From: Prionace glauca
Taxonomy: Eukaryota; Chordata; Chondrichthyes; Carcharhiniformes; Carcharhinidae
NCBI GenBank assembly: GCA_037974335.1
Contig: CM075760.1
Coordinates: forward strand, 37,643,609 to 37,707,608
DNA length: 64,000 nucleotides
Reading direction: 5' to 3'
Shown: positions 20,263-31,451 of the stretch, piece by piece
Position numbering within the stretch: position 1 is the stretch's first letter
How the letters are laid out: every line of letters begins with the position of its first letter
The notes under the pieces: model-generated
Told to the model about the DNA's origin: nothing
The model's input: the letters and a program-made list of their open reading frames with translations, nothing else
The model's database searches: none
Position numbers and translations under genes: made by a program

Positions 20263-22055
20263 CTGTGAGAGGTAAAAAAATAGTGAAACATTACAGAGCG
20301 GAATCTAAACACCAGTTACTGACTCATCCAATCAATTACCAAATCGATCCTGATCTCACCCTTTGCCTCAGACTCCCGCAGTTGGTGTTCGTTCAATATC
20401 CAAAGCTGAACTAAACATGTGTCATTGTAGAAAACATTGCAATCTGAGCTCGCCACAAACTCTGTATCCTGGTCAGCACATGGTTAGTTACCCAACTTCA
20501 GCTCATTCGGAATAATTACCACTGATGCCGTTGTTCATAACAGGCCCAGTACATTAATCAAGTCTATGCTCGCTGATCTTTACTGATTCCCAGTACAGCA
20601 GTGTCTCGTTTTTAATAATCTCATCCTCATCTGTCAATGCCGTCATAGTATCTTCATCCCAGGTCCTTGTAGCTTCCTGCACCTTACATCCAACTCTGTC
20701 CCCTTGGGTGTCCCTGATATTTATCCCACCATAGTTGCATCTTTAGCTGCCGAGGCCCTAATATCTGGAACTTCCGCTCTCAACGGTTGTTTCTCGCCAC
20801 CTCTCTTTAGGACTTCCATTGTAACCTAACTCTTTGATCAAATTTTGTATGAAATATCTACTTATGTCCTTCGGTTTTAAATGTCTTTGTGAAAGCTCCC
20901 CCCATAAGTACTGCAGTGGCTGGAGAAACAAAAGCAGCTTTACCTTTTCCACTGGCGATCAGAGATGAGTAATAATGGGCGGCATGGTGGCACAGTGGTT
21001 ATCACTTCTTCCTCACAGTGACAGGAACCCGGGTTAAATTGCGAGACACTGTGTGGAGTTTGTATGTTCTCCCCGTTTCTGCATGGGTTTCCCCTGGGCA
21101 GTCCTATTTCCTCCCACAGTCCAAAGATGTGAGTGTTAGGTTAATTGGCCATGCTAAATTGCCCCTTTGTGTCAGGGGTACTAGCAATGTAATTACGAGG
21201 GATTAAGGGGATAGGGCTGGGTGGGATTATGGTCGGTGGAGACTCGATGGGCCGAATGGCCTCCTTCTGATACTTCGGTTCTAAATGTTGACCTTGCCAC
21301 AGACACCCATAAAAATATCCAAACGAGAAATCAAATGTAGAAATTTATCAGCACAAGTAAAACGTGCATCACAGATTTAAACTCTTGAGTGTCCATTCAT
21401 CCGATTGAAACCTTTCCTTAATTAAATCCTATGACTACATTAATACTGGGGGCTGCCCAGCATTGTATACCAATTGTATACAATACCAATCATGGTATTG
21501 TAACTATTCAGTCATTGCAGCTGCCACATTGCAAATTCTTGTGATCACGATATGATTTTTCTTTAATATCGGATTTCATTTAATTCAAAGAATGCAATGT
21601 AATAGTTAATTCACCAATAAATCACGGCATGAAAATACATGGTACTTCTCTGTTACGCGGTATTGGTCCAAAATTGCATTCAGAACACCAGCGAATTTTG
21701 CTACCTTTAATGAAACTCAGAGTTAAACAATATAACAGATGCAAAGTCATCAATTATAGTTCAAATTAGGCTACCCAGTTAAATGCATTTCTACCTTTGT
21801 GCAGCATATTAAGTTGAATAATATCTTGGAATGTTCTATGACTCAATCAAGTAAAGCATAGAATTTACCATTATACGGTATAATATCAAATAAGGCACCT
21901 ATATACAAAGGTCAGTACCCCGTTGGAGTCCCTTAAACTCATTAGTGCTAAATAGAATAATTAGCCCGTTCCTGAAAGAGAAGATACCCAAATTATTGGG
22001 TTTTTTTTAGAAACGAAACAATGTAAATAACTTTTTTTTGAGATTTGTCTCTTAC
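20263..22055 (-). other. Intron of GPR139-like gene
   Basis: GTAAGA donor at the 22055 end, CTCACAG acceptor at the 20263 end. AT-rich. Apart from the SINE at 20977-21287 nothing was recognised. Confidence 0.65.
20977..21287 (+). mobile_element. tRNA-derived SINE (shark type)
   Basis: Begins GGGCGGCATGGTGGCACAGT with A- and B-box-like tRNA sequence (ACCCGGGTTAAATTGCGAG), continues through GTGTGGAGTTTGTATGTTCT and TCCTCCCACAGTCCAAAGAT, and ends GATGGGCCGAATGGCCTCCT. Same family as 29495-29832. Confidence 0.85.
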
Positions 22056-22125
22056 CAGGGACACCAATAGCAGCAAGAATAGGATAGTAAATGGCATAGA
22101 AGAGACCTTTCGCTGGCCCATGCAT
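22056..22125 (-). pseudogene. GPR139-like receptor, exon 1
   Basis: Minus-strand exon of 70 bases starting ATGCATGGG and ending CCCTG before a GTAAG donor. It encodes MHGPAKGLFYAIYYPILAAI then GVP, the N-terminus and start of TM1. One base is left over, which joins with CC at exon 2 to give Ala, so the phase fits. The intron is 1.8 kb and contains a SINE. The same exon type, same phase, occurs on plus at 60894-61068. Confidence 0.75.
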
Positions 22126-24060
22126 CGCCTCTCAGGAACTAAAGGGTTTTCAGAAGCTTAAAGCTCTTCTCTGCGACACATTCAAAGAGGCCCTCATTTA
22201 TTCTGAATGAGAGTCTCTGGAGGGACAATTAGGTAACAACTTGCTCCTTCGTCACACTTCAGTAAACAAACAGATTAACTCACTATTTCATGTGTTCCAC
22301 TTGCCAGAACGGCAGCGTGGATAATTACATTTTGCATTTGGGCCGATTGAGGACAACAGATTTTGTGTTTTGCCTATCTCCACAAAACCATGGCTTTGTG
22401 TCCCCTTCAAGTGGAATGGATGGCGGTAGACACTGAACTGTCGTCCGATATTTAACCAAATATTGTCATTTCCAATCTCTGACACACTACCAACTGTTGA
22501 CTGTTTTCTGGTGCCAGATCAGCTCTTGCATTTGGTTTATTCATCAGTGTATAATGCTCCCAAAGTATTTCAGTGAACTATTACAAATCACGACCAGCTC
22601 ACATGGAGGGAGGGAGTCTCTGCAGCTGGAGATAGTTCCATTTAAATTCTGGGCCATATGGAAACTATGCAATGCTTCCTTTGTCCAGCTGAGCTACAAA
22701 GGCAGTGAAGGTCTCCAAATACTCGCGTTCGGAGTCTCTGATGTCCTCACATTTGTTAAATGGCCCCGTGAAAAATAAACACAAACACCATCAGATGAAA
22801 AAAGTTCTGAAACCTGGATTAGAAATATTATCACAAAGTGCACTGGGAACAGAGACACTGTCCATGCAATATATATATAAAAAATAAATACACTGAAGCG
22901 GGAATAGCTGTGACAGAACAGACCATAATTTGAACAGTGTCAGTCATAGTTTGATGCAAAATGAGACATGGTTAACGCAGTAGCAATTCAAATAGCGTTG
23001 CATGCAATAACAAATAGTCAGGGTTAATGCCGTAATTAACGTGTCAGCTAACAGGAATATAGACATGGTCCAATGCAATTATAACTGGGGCAGGGTCTGG
23101 AATATCGAGGTTTCAATAACCGTGGTAGCAAAGTCCACGGGTAGGGGAAAATAGACCAAAACATATCCAGAAACAGAAAATTAAAACAGGTTAAAATGAA
23201 GAGAATTGGAAATAGAGTCGTAAAAGAGAAGTTAACATGCAAAATCGGAATGAGAGGAAGACGCAGCTGAGACTTACAACAAGAATAAAAAGCACAGAAA
23301 ATTCAGAACCAATGGAAAGGGAAGAGGAGGAAAATAAAAAACGATGAGTGTGATGGATAGAGTTAAAAATCTGGTGAAATCGCAACTGAAGTGATTCAGA
23401 AATTATGTGAAACGGCTTCTGTTTTAACTTGAATCAGATTTCCTTGATAGAACGCAGAGAAAAGGTTACAGCGCAGGAGAGGCCATTCAGCAGTCAGCAG
23501 AAAATGGTCAGCTCAATGCTTTAACTCCGAGATGAATTTCATGTTTCCAGTCAGAATGAAACGGCTGAAATGGTAGATGCCTGTTTTTCTCCCTAACTCT
23601 GGTCTACCTGATGCTGACAAACAATAGTAAAAGGTTCCAGGGCTGTAACTTTCTTTGTTCTTTGTACTGCCAATTTCTAACCAAACTGAGCTTCAGCCCC
23701 TGTAGCTCTATATTTAACCCCTCCATCTCTGACATCTCTCCAGTCAGACAACCCTGTGAGATATCGGTACTGATCTTATTGTGGCATCATGAGCGTTCCA
23801 CAGGCAACATGAGTTCCATCTATAAATTCTCATCTTGAACATTTCCATTGAAATTTCAAGGCAAGCAGAGCTTTTTGAGCAGAATGGTTCAGATTCCCAT
23901 CCCCTTTGATGTGAACAAGTTGATTCTGATTTCACTACAGAGCTTGTCTATTAAACATTGACTGAACACAGGGGGTGAATGTGAGAAGCTGAAGTTTCCA
24001 GTTGAAGAAGTTCCCAGTGTCTCTGAGCAGCTGAACCGGGGAAGCCTTTGGACAGAGACA
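22126..24060. other. No gene recognised
   Basis: AT-rich single-copy-looking sequence upstream of the receptor exon. No splice-supported reading frame, tRNA or known repeat was seen. Confidence 0.5.
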
Positions 24061-24085
24061 GTCCTGCTGCTATTTCCCTTCCTGG

Positions 24086-24100
24086 CCACCAGGGGTCGCT
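24086..24100 (+). promoter_or_regulatory. Strong CTCF-like motif
   Basis: CCACCAGGGGTCGCT differs from the best vertebrate CTCF consensus (CCACCAGGGGGCGCT) at one base. It lies between the left tRNA block and the TCR V array. Confidence 0.6.
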
Positions 24101-24163
24101 GTAACACTCGCAGGCACTACACCACCCAGTGTCACCTCTTGCCCACTCCGGCCCGGCCGCTGC

Positions 24164-24216
24164 TCATTGGTGTCACATGTAAGGCTCACATTAACACTGC
24201 AATAAAGTTACTGGGA
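24164..24216 (-). repeat. SINE-related fragment (ACATTAACACTGCAATAAAG)
   Basis: Short piece of a common shark SINE end. A sister piece is at about 26296-26345. Confidence 0.5.
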
Positions 24217-24419
24217 GAGAGATAGAGACACACAGAGACAGAGAGAGAGACGGAGATGTTGGGAAACTTACCAAAGCAGTTTGTGTCTGCAGTGTCTTTG
24301 AGCTTGCCGGGGTGCCAGGGAGAGAATGTCACTGCCTTCACCTCACTCTCTGCCTCTCTGTATAAAACAATCACCAAATTACAGGACACTCAATAATGTG
24401 ACCGCACACAATTCAATAT

Positions 24420-24590
24420 CAAATCTCTCTCTCTCTCCCTGTCTCTGTTCCTCTTCCTTTCTCTCCTGTCTCTCCCTCTCCCTGTCACTCTGTCTTTCTG
24501 TTTCTCTCTCTCCTTGTCTCTCTTGTCTGTTTTTCTGTCTCTCTCTCTCTCCCAGTCTGTTTCTCTCTCTCTCTGTCTCTTCTGTAGTAG
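24420..24590. repeat. CT-rich simple repeat
   Basis: TCTCTCTCCCTGTCTCTG-like tract; open frames within it are compositional. Confidence 0.85.
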
Positions 24591-24747
24591 ATGGGAGACA
24601 GAGACAGGGAGGGAGGGTAAGAGGGAGGGATGGAAACAGCTGGAGGTGTGGGTTAGATGCAGGGGGAGAGACACAGGCTGTTAGAGGGAGGGGGGCCTCA
24701 GTGAGGGACAGGGGCTCCAGTTGAATTGTGATGGTCTTGGGGGATTG

Positions 24748-24778
24748 CGGGGGGGGGGGGGATTGCAGGGGGGGGGGA
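24748..24778. repeat. G-run pair
   Basis: Two G runs separated by ATTGCA, followed by GATT. Could form G-quadruplexes. Confidence 0.7.
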
Positions 24779-24839
24779 TTTCACTGTCTCAGCCTCTCTC
24801 TCCCTCTGTGTAAACATTTCCCAAATTAAAAAACTCAGC

Positions 24840-25130
24840 ACAGCTGACTGCACCTTGTGGGATCTTCCTGTGCACCACAGGGATTTTGTTTTAAAAAAGG
24901 GTTTGCTGTGTTTTAAGGAGTAGTTCCAGCTTTTCTGGAGATTTAGGACAATGCAGACACACAGGGTGGGGAGTGGGAAAGGGGGCTCACAGCAGGTGAG
25001 AGCGTGGGGTGACTGTGTCCTATCTGATTCAGGTTCACATTGCTGCTGCTGTGGGATCTTGCTGTGCACACACTGGGCCTCTGACCTTTGCCCCGCACTG
25101 CGACAGCGACCACACATTTTATTTTGAAAC
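24840..25130 (+). repeat. SINE remnants (GTGGGATCTTGCTGTGCAC family)
   Basis: Two pieces (about 24860-24905 and 25045-25125) match the 3' half of a tRNA-derived SINE whose usual text is GTGGGAGCTTGCTGTGC. A further one lies at about 25607-25650 with the same flanks, so this stretch contains a short local duplication. Confidence 0.5.
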
Positions 25131-25810
25131 GAGATCTGGCTCAGGGACCGCAGAGTGGGGTTCAAGGTAAAAGCTGGAAAGGGGGTTGGGTAAATTCGAG
25201 CACTTTAATCTCCGAGGCATCGTAGGCTACGGAGCAAGTGCTGGGGAATGGGAGGAGTATAGATTGGGATTTGATGGGCCAGCACTGAGCTGGTGGGCCG
25301 AAGGGCCTGTTTCTGTGCTGTCTGACTCCAGATTCTTTTCTCTCTTTTCCCAGGAATTTCTATTTGGTTTGGGGGGGGGCTATAGAATTTCCCTGTCTCT
25401 GTCTCTCCAGTGTTCTTCCCAATCCCTGCACCCCCTCCTCTCTCCCCACACATTCCCATCTATATTTCATCTCTCAATAAAATGTGACAGAAAACCCCAG
25501 TGTGAATTGTTGTCAGTTAAATTTCTGTCTCAGCCTCTCTCTGCCTCACTCTCTCTCTCTCTGTATAAACATTTCCCAAAGTAAAAAACACTCCACACAG
25601 CTGACTGTGTCCTGTGGGATCTTGCTGTGCACCACAGGGAATTTGTTTTAAAAAGGGGGGGGGGTGGTTTCTCAGAGGGAGGTTAAAAACTTTCAAGGGA
25701 CTGTGGGGAATTCTCCAGACTTGGGACAACACACACACAGGGTGGGGGGTTTGTGGGGGGGTGTGTACTGGGGGGGTGGGCAGTGAGATATTCTGATATT
25801 CCCAACAAGG

Positions 25811-25955
25811 TAAAAAGTCTGACAACACCAGGTTTTAGTCCAACCGATTTATTTGATAATATTCTCACAAGCAAGCAAGCTTTCGAGGTTACCCTCTTCG
25901 TCAGGTGAATTAAAAAACTGTGTTTACGCCAGTCCAACGCTGGCATACCCACATC
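25811..25955. mobile_element. Short foldback element with 13-bp target duplication
   Basis: Starts in the AAGTCTGACAACACCAGGTT text common to this family and ends GCCAGTCCAACGCTGGCAT with ACATC, the reverse complement of the family head seen at 36549 (GATGTGGAGATACCGGCG). It is flanked by ATTCCCAACAAGG (25798-25810) and ATTCCCAGCAAGG (25956-25968). Confidence 0.7.
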
Positions 25956-26759
25956 ATTCCCAGCAAGGGCCAGAGGTCTGAGTGTTTAAACATATTAAAC
26001 TGTTCAAACAGAGACAGGCAGAAAGCCCTGAGGGTTCACAGCTCCCTGGAAATGCAAAGGCAACTCCCATTGCCCCAAACAGCAGCAAGATGTGAACTGG
26101 AAACCCCTTCCCTCAGCTTGTTACACACTGACCTTTCCACAACCCCCAACATGTTTCCAAACACTCCCTGTAGTTTCTTCAAACTTTCTATCAAACTGTC
26201 TGTCCATTCTGCTCAATACTGACCCCCCTCTCAATCTGGCACTGACCTGGGCTCTGAATTCACACAGAGTCACAGATAGAGTTTAAAGTTGAAAGTTTTA
26301 AAATGTATTTATTGCTGTCACAAGGCTAACATTAACACTGCAATGAAATTACTGAGAGAGAGAGAGAGAGACAGAAGTCCTAAATAAAGAGACAGAAAGA
26401 GATAATTTAAACATTTTCTGGTATTTTAATATATTTCTCTCTCTTTTCCCCATGAATTAATATTGAGATTTTACTGAGAGACAGTGTAACTGAGAAGGGA
26501 GAATCCTGGGCTCTCGTGCTGTTTAATTTAAACATTTTCTGGTATTTTAATGAATGATTTTCTCTTCTCCCCAGGAATTTGAATTTTGAAGACTGCAATG
26601 GGACTGGGAATCCTTGGACAAGGGGCTTTTCTCCAGAGGAGGATGGATGGACTGAGTCCTGTTCTATAGGCCACACGTGAGTTGTTGTCTATTTATTATC
26701 CCCAATCCAGGTTTAATTTTAATCTCGCTTCCTCGGATGAACCAGTTCGGTTAGATTGC

Positions 26760-26779
26760 GGGGGGGGGGGGGGGGGGGG
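26760..26779. repeat. G20 homopolymer
   Basis: Uninterrupted run of G just before the left edge of the duplicated TCR unit. Length may be an assembly approximation. Confidence 0.9.
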
Positions 26780-27365
26780 TGGTACTGGAGTTTAAAACCC
26801 TGAGGTTAAAATATCGTGGCTTTGTAATGTGTTCTCCTTGTCACCAAGTGTTGAATATCAGGGTCTGAATTCTTCCAGTATGCCTAATAACAGGTGGTGA
26901 GAACAGAACAGGTTCCTGGTCACTCATACTGCAGGAGGTAATGAAAGCCACTACAGTAATTTGTCAGGCATAATCATGAGCAATCTAATGGAAATCTGTG
27001 GTCACCTAGCGCCACGTCAAGGCATGATGCCTGGAGGATGAGGTGGGAACAGGAGACTTAGAGAGTCAACTCTATAGAGCGTTGTATCCTAATGTCATTG
27101 GGTAGCCTGAGTACGACGTTCAAGACAATATAGATCGTCAATATGGCTCCTCAATGTAGCAGAAAGAGAGCGAGGATGGGTGAAAAGACAGAAAGAGAGA
27201 GAGAGGTGTCCATTATTTGGTTCAAATTTGCGACAAGTTCAATGTAACCGGCACATATTTGAATTCCCCAATCCCTTTACTCCAGGATCAGAGTGATGAG
27301 AATTTCTGATTGAGAATTCTTACTGCCTCCTGCGGTGATGAAGTTTGTAACATCACCACAACTAT

Positions 27366-27483
27366 AGGCATATGGGTAACATTGGAATAGTTTAGGTTAG
27401 AGGGTCATTAGATTGGTCCCACTGGCTGGCACAACATCGAGGGCCGAAGGGCCTGTATTGCGCTGTAATGTTCTATGTTCTAC
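27366..27483 (+). mobile_element. CR1-type LINE 3' tail insertion
   Basis: GGTTAGAGGGTCATTAGATT, then ACATCGAGGGCCGAAGGGCC and a GTTCTATGTTCTA end. The matching point in copy 2 (about 40765) reads straight through, so it was inserted after the duplication or removed from copy 2. Confidence 0.75.
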
Positions 27484-27821
27484 ACTGAAAATGAAATTCC
27501 TTAGGTTCGCAAGTCCCATTTGACCTCTGGAGTCTGTGAAAGGCGCTACATCATTAAAAGTACGATCTCTTTTTTCGACGGATACCTTTTGTACAGGTTG
27601 CGTTCATTGCCTTCCTGATTCCACGGGAATCAATAATGTTTAGTTTTAATTTCATTTTCGTTATTTCAGTTAGTTTTGCCCAGATCGGGTTAATGAGTGG
27701 ACACCACTCCCCGAGACTTCCCGAATTCTGTCTCCAGTCCCTTCAGAAATTCCTTCCACTCCAGGAGACATCAGCAATCTATCTGGAACAACACTCCGGG
27801 AACTTACCGAGGAGACAGCGC

Positions 27822-27995
27822 AGTGTTTAGAAATGCTGCACCGTCAGAGCTCTCAGCCTCTCGATGACCTGTTAAATCTGGGGTACCGTCTTCCCCCTCA
27901 GGTGGAGGTGCCACATGGTCACTGTTTCCAAAAAGAGCAAGAGAGACATCCTGTTCGGAATGTGTTCACCAATCACAATGACTGACACAGCCAGA
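27822..27995 (+). mobile_element. tRNA-derived SINE fragment
   Basis: Matches the middle of a shark SINE (GCTGCACCGTCAGAG, CTGTTAAATCTGGGGTACCG, CTCAGGTGGAGGTGCC). Shared with 41106-41275, so older than the unit duplication. A tail-like piece GTGAAAGGCGCTACAT lies at about 27535. Confidence 0.6.
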
Positions 27996-28270
27996 GCACT
28001 ACAATATTACTGAATGAAATAATATCATTGTGAGTCCAAAAATAGCTGCTGTGTTTATTACATAAAACACTTCGGGACATTAAAATTTACAAAGATATTC
28101 TCAAGCTCATTCTTTTAAGTGTCCCGGTGTTTTAATTTTGCAATATATTTGTTATTCATAAAAATATTCTCAGTAAAAAATGAGAAATCGCTACGATTTC
28201 AGGTTTCATTTCAGACTCACTCTGATCCAAAGTTTGCCTCACGCTCCGTTATGTTGCATGAGGCCGTGAG

Positions 28271-28309
28271 AGTTTTTGTACAGGTTCAGCCCAGCTCTGA
28301 GTCTCTGTG
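28271..28309 (-). other. 23-RSS of VA1
   Basis: On the minus strand CACAGAG, 23 bases, ACAAAAACT. The heptamer has one change from CACAGTG and the nonamer one from ACAAAAACC. Confidence 0.9.
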
Positions 28310-29232
28310 GGTCTCAGTGCGCAGTAATACACCCCGGAGACTGTCAGCTCTGTTTTAGACACTTGCAGCGGGACAGTGCGGGTTGTATCATTGAGCTCCG
28401 CTGTAAAACGGTCCCCTGGCGATGTCTCTGTTTTGTCGCTGTATCTATTCCTCTTCAGCAGAAACTCCATGGACCCGCTGGAATACTGACGGTACCAGAA
28501 TAAATAAGCAATGTTACCACTTGTAGCTGTGTAATTACAGAGTAACTGAACAACATCTCCTTCAGTGACGGTGACTGCAGCCGGTGTCTGTGAAACAGAA
28601 TCTCCTCCACAATGTCCTGTAAGAACGCAAAGAAATATTAAACTAAACAATGCGATTTCACCCTTCCCCCAACCCCACTCCGAACCCCCCAACCCCATCC
28701 CTCACCCCCAGAATCTGCCGTATACTTGAACAATAATCTCAGAAAGAAATCACACAGCACAACAACATATATATTTCACAGTTCAGCCGCTGGAAAGAGG
28801 AGGTGTTTGTAGCGTTTAAATAAAACTTCCACCATAAACATTCTGTTCTTTCTAAAGAGATCAGTTCCTCGCCTTCAGTCCCTATAACTGGAAACAGCTC
28901 ACGGTCTGTCTGTTTGAAATGTGGCGTTTGCCAAACTCATCCACTGGTATCAGAGGAGCTTCAATCTGAGCCCAACTCATTCTCATTCCAAGAGGGAATT
29001 GTGCCTAATCCCAACATTGCTCAGCGTTGAGACCAGAGAGATCCTGATAATTTTTCGATGTTGTGATCAATCCATTCCCTGATCACCCAGCCACTCCCAC
29101 TTGCATTGAGCGAACCGCCTGACAGAATATATTATGTGGTAGTGATGTATAACACAGAAATGAGCAACTTGTGAACCTACCGGTTAAAAGAACAGTCGCT
29201 ATGATGAATACATACAAAGTAACAGGAGACAT
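28310..29232 (-). CDS. TCR V segment VA1 (alpha/delta-like), intact
   Basis: Minus strand, two exons. The leader exon 29181-29232 encodes MSPVTLYVFIIATVLLTG and ends at a GTAGGT donor. A 564-base intron ends TTCTTACAG at 28617. The V exon 28310-28616 continues the signal peptide (GHCGG) into DSVSQTPAAVTVTEGDVVQL, then LLCNYT with the first Cys, FWYRQ with the core Trp, and VYYCALRP with the second Cys. A 23-spacer recombination signal follows. WYRQ and the 23-spacer point to TCR, and the CALR ending to alpha or delta. Its product would be the V domain of a TCR chain after RAG joining. Orientation is opposite to VC and VE. Confidence 0.92.
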
Positions 29233-29330
29233 GTTTGCAGAGAGCTGGAAGCGGATTTGACCGGAATGGGTTGAAGTGTTTTAGTCAAGAGCTGGGAAGA
29301 GGTTGAGTCATATCCGGGCCCACGTTGATT
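29233..29330 (-). promoter_or_regulatory. Proximal 5' flank of VA1
   Basis: Upstream of the leader ATG, conserved in VA2 (about 42499-42596). It contains TGAGTCAT (an AP-1/CRE-like word) at about 29305-29312. No TATA box was seen. The promoter role is inferred from position and conservation. Confidence 0.4.
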
Positions 29331-29494
29331 GGTTCACCACTGAAAACATCATCAAATAACATCCAATTGGTTTCAAGCTCCTTTGATCTCCAATTCAAGC
29401 AATAAACTCACAGTTCCTTCATTTCCAATTCGGCCTCTTGGCGGAGGGGCAATAGCATAAAAATGAATTTGGTCATCCCAGTACAAAGGATTAC

Positions 29495-29832
29495 CATAGA
29501 ACCCTACAGTGCAGAAACAGGCCCTTCGGCCCATCGAGTCTGCACCGAACACAATCCCACCCAGACCCTATCCCCATATCCCTACACATTTTACCTGCTA
29601 ATCCCTCTAACCTACACATCCCAGGATACTAAGGGGCAATTTTAGCATAGCCAATGAACCTAACCCGCACATCTTTGGACTGTGGGAGGAAACCAGAGCA
29701 CCCGGAGAAAACCCACGCAGACACGAGGAGAATGTGCAAACTCCACACAGGCAGTGACCCGAGCCGGGAATCGAACCCAGGACCGTGGAGCTGTGAAGCA
29801 GCAGTGCTAACTACTGTGCTACCGTGCCGCCC
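29495..29832 (-). mobile_element. tRNA-derived SINE, inserted after the TCR duplication
   Basis: Minus-strand SINE with head GGGCGGCACGGTAGCACAGT, B box GGTTCGATTCCCGG and tail ending GGGTTCTATG. It is flanked by ATTAC on both sides. Copy 2 has a single ATTAC and no SINE (about 42755-42765), so the empty site is preserved. Confidence 0.93.
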
Positions 29833-30256
29833 ATTACATTCCTCTTCAGCCGTCATTTCAGGCAACGACCGGTCCCCTGAATCTTGATGGCTCTGTTTCC
29901 TCATGGAGAATGACAGCATTCATCCTTACAGCAACATAATGGTTTGTTTTCAATCATGTTTGGGACATCAGCTATGGTGCGGCAGAGGATGAATGTTTAG
30001 CTGAAACATGTACTTCATAACAGGGGATGGAATAATGAATGGGCTGCGATATTTCCATTTCATGTTCCCTCACTTTGTAACTTTGTGGTTTATGAAATCC
30101 TCTTTCAGACAGGGAAATATATCTTGCCTCCCCACTCAACTACTGATTAATCTGCAAGTTTCATTGTGATAAATAATAAAATGTGTTTTAAGTCCATCAT
30201 GTTACTTGCAACCAGAACATTTTATATCGATATTGTTTGATATAGCAATACCGATA

Positions 30257-30545
30257 CAAAATAAAGAACAAAGAACAACACAGCACGGGAAACAGGCCCT
30301 TCGGCCCAACGAGCCCGCGCCGCCGTCCCATTGTCTCAGTGACCTATTCATGATTTTAGTCTACGCCTAATGTGCGAGGATCAGGGAGGTCCAATATAGG
30401 GACAATTTGTTACCCAATCAATCAGCCTAAAAGCACATTTTTGGGATGTGGGAGGAAACCGGAGCACCCGGAGGAAACCCACGCAACCATGGGGAGAACG
30501 CACAAACTCCCACGGACACAGGCCCAAATCCATGTGTCCACACAG
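30257..30545 (-). mobile_element. SINE copy within copy-1-specific insertion
   Basis: Plus text AACACAGCACGGGAAACAGG, then CCTTCGGCCC and GGGAGGAAACCGGAGCACCC is the reverse of the same SINE class. The following about 280 bases to 30828 are also missing from copy 2 and were not recognised. Confidence 0.7.
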
Positions 30546-30844
30546 CAACAGAAATAGTCTCTGAGCTGTCATGTTGCCCTTGAGATGGTCCAGTTTAAGC
30601 ACACCAACGACATGAAGCAATAAGCAACTCCCGAAGCAACATCCAAGTGCAGCCCACCACAACCTGCCGCATGCATGCCCCTTGCTTGTCAACAAGGTGG
30701 ACTTAAATGCCTGTGGAGACAAAACTTCATTATTAAACAGGCGAAGACTTTACATCCCTGAGGCAAAAACGGAATCCCAAGCCTACAATGTTTAGTAAGG
30801 CCTGCTATATCCCCCTATAGGTAGACAAAGTAGTCCCTGTCAGT

Positions 30845-30960
30845 GTTTGAAGTCTCATAACACCAAATTAAAGTCCAATAGATTTATTTGATAGCACAAA
30901 CCACTAGCTTTCGGAGCGCTGCCCCTTTATCAGGCGAATGGGAGTTCTGTCTGTACCAGG
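30845..30960 (+). mobile_element. Foldback-family fragment
   Basis: AACACCAAATTAAAGTCCAA, then CTAGCTTTCGGAGCGCTGCC and CAGGCGAATGG match the left half of the element at 61455-62287. Duplicated at about 43205-43320. Confidence 0.65.
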
Positions 30961-31044
30961 ATATGGTGTCGTTTGTAAAAACGGAGCGCTGACTGCTAGG
31001 TTCAACCCGGTCGAACCAGCCTGCTCATGTTGGGAGCTCTGACG

Positions 31045-31278
31045 CTCTTTACTCCGAGGGTAGTTCTTTACTCAGAGGGTAGTAAGGGTGTGGAATGTCC
31101 TGCCTGCAGCAGTTGTGGACTCGCCAACTTTAAGAGCGTTCAAATGGTCAGTGGATAGGCATATGGATAACTTTGGAATAGTTTAGGTTAGAGGGTCATT
31201 AGATTGGTTCCACTGGTCGGCACAACATCGAGGGCCGAAGGGCCTGTACTGCGCTGTAATGTTCTATGTTCTATGACA
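31045..31278 (+). mobile_element. CR1-type LINE 3' end inside a lost V exon
   Basis: CR1 C-terminal traces (CTCAGAGGGTAGTAAGGGTG, CTGCCTGCAGCAGTTGTGG) and 3' UTR, ending GTTCTATGTTCTATG. It abuts the acceptor side of the orphan leader's intron. The same arrangement at 43405-43638 shows the insertion predates the duplication. Confidence 0.8.
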
Positions 31279-31372
31279 CTGACAGGCTATGAACAAAGAA
31301 AGATCACTCACAAACTACATGGTGTGAAGAAATTGTTAAAAACAACAGATCTGATTAGAAAAATCAACTCAC

Positions 31373-31451
31373 ACAATAGCAGCAGGGTCAGAGCTCCAAG
31401 AGGAAATAGGTATTTGGTTGGGAGGGGGGCAGTGGGAGGGGGTTGCTTCAT
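31373..31451 (-). pseudogene. Orphan V leader exon of VE family (copy 1)
   Basis: Minus-strand exon of 79 bases from ATGAAGCAA to a GTGAGT donor, encoding a hydrophobic leader (LFPLGALTLLLL at its end). The exon, its intron and about 250 bases of upstream flank align with the VE gene at 38160-38569. Just after the intron's acceptor (TTCATAG) only about eight bases of V exon remain before a CR1 tail. The V body is gone, so this is a leader without a segment. Confidence 0.8.

Noticed and set aside
24326-24724. 132-codon open frame and its antisense partner
   Set aside because: Runs through a CT simple repeat; no recognisable domain.
25614-25796. Gly/Trp-rich short frame
   Set aside because: Lies on G runs and a SINE remnant.
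27636-27830. 64-codon frame conserved in both TCR units (copy at 40928-41122)
   Set aside because: Its 3' end runs into a SINE fragment and no exon signals are consistent. Conservation is explained by the unit duplication.
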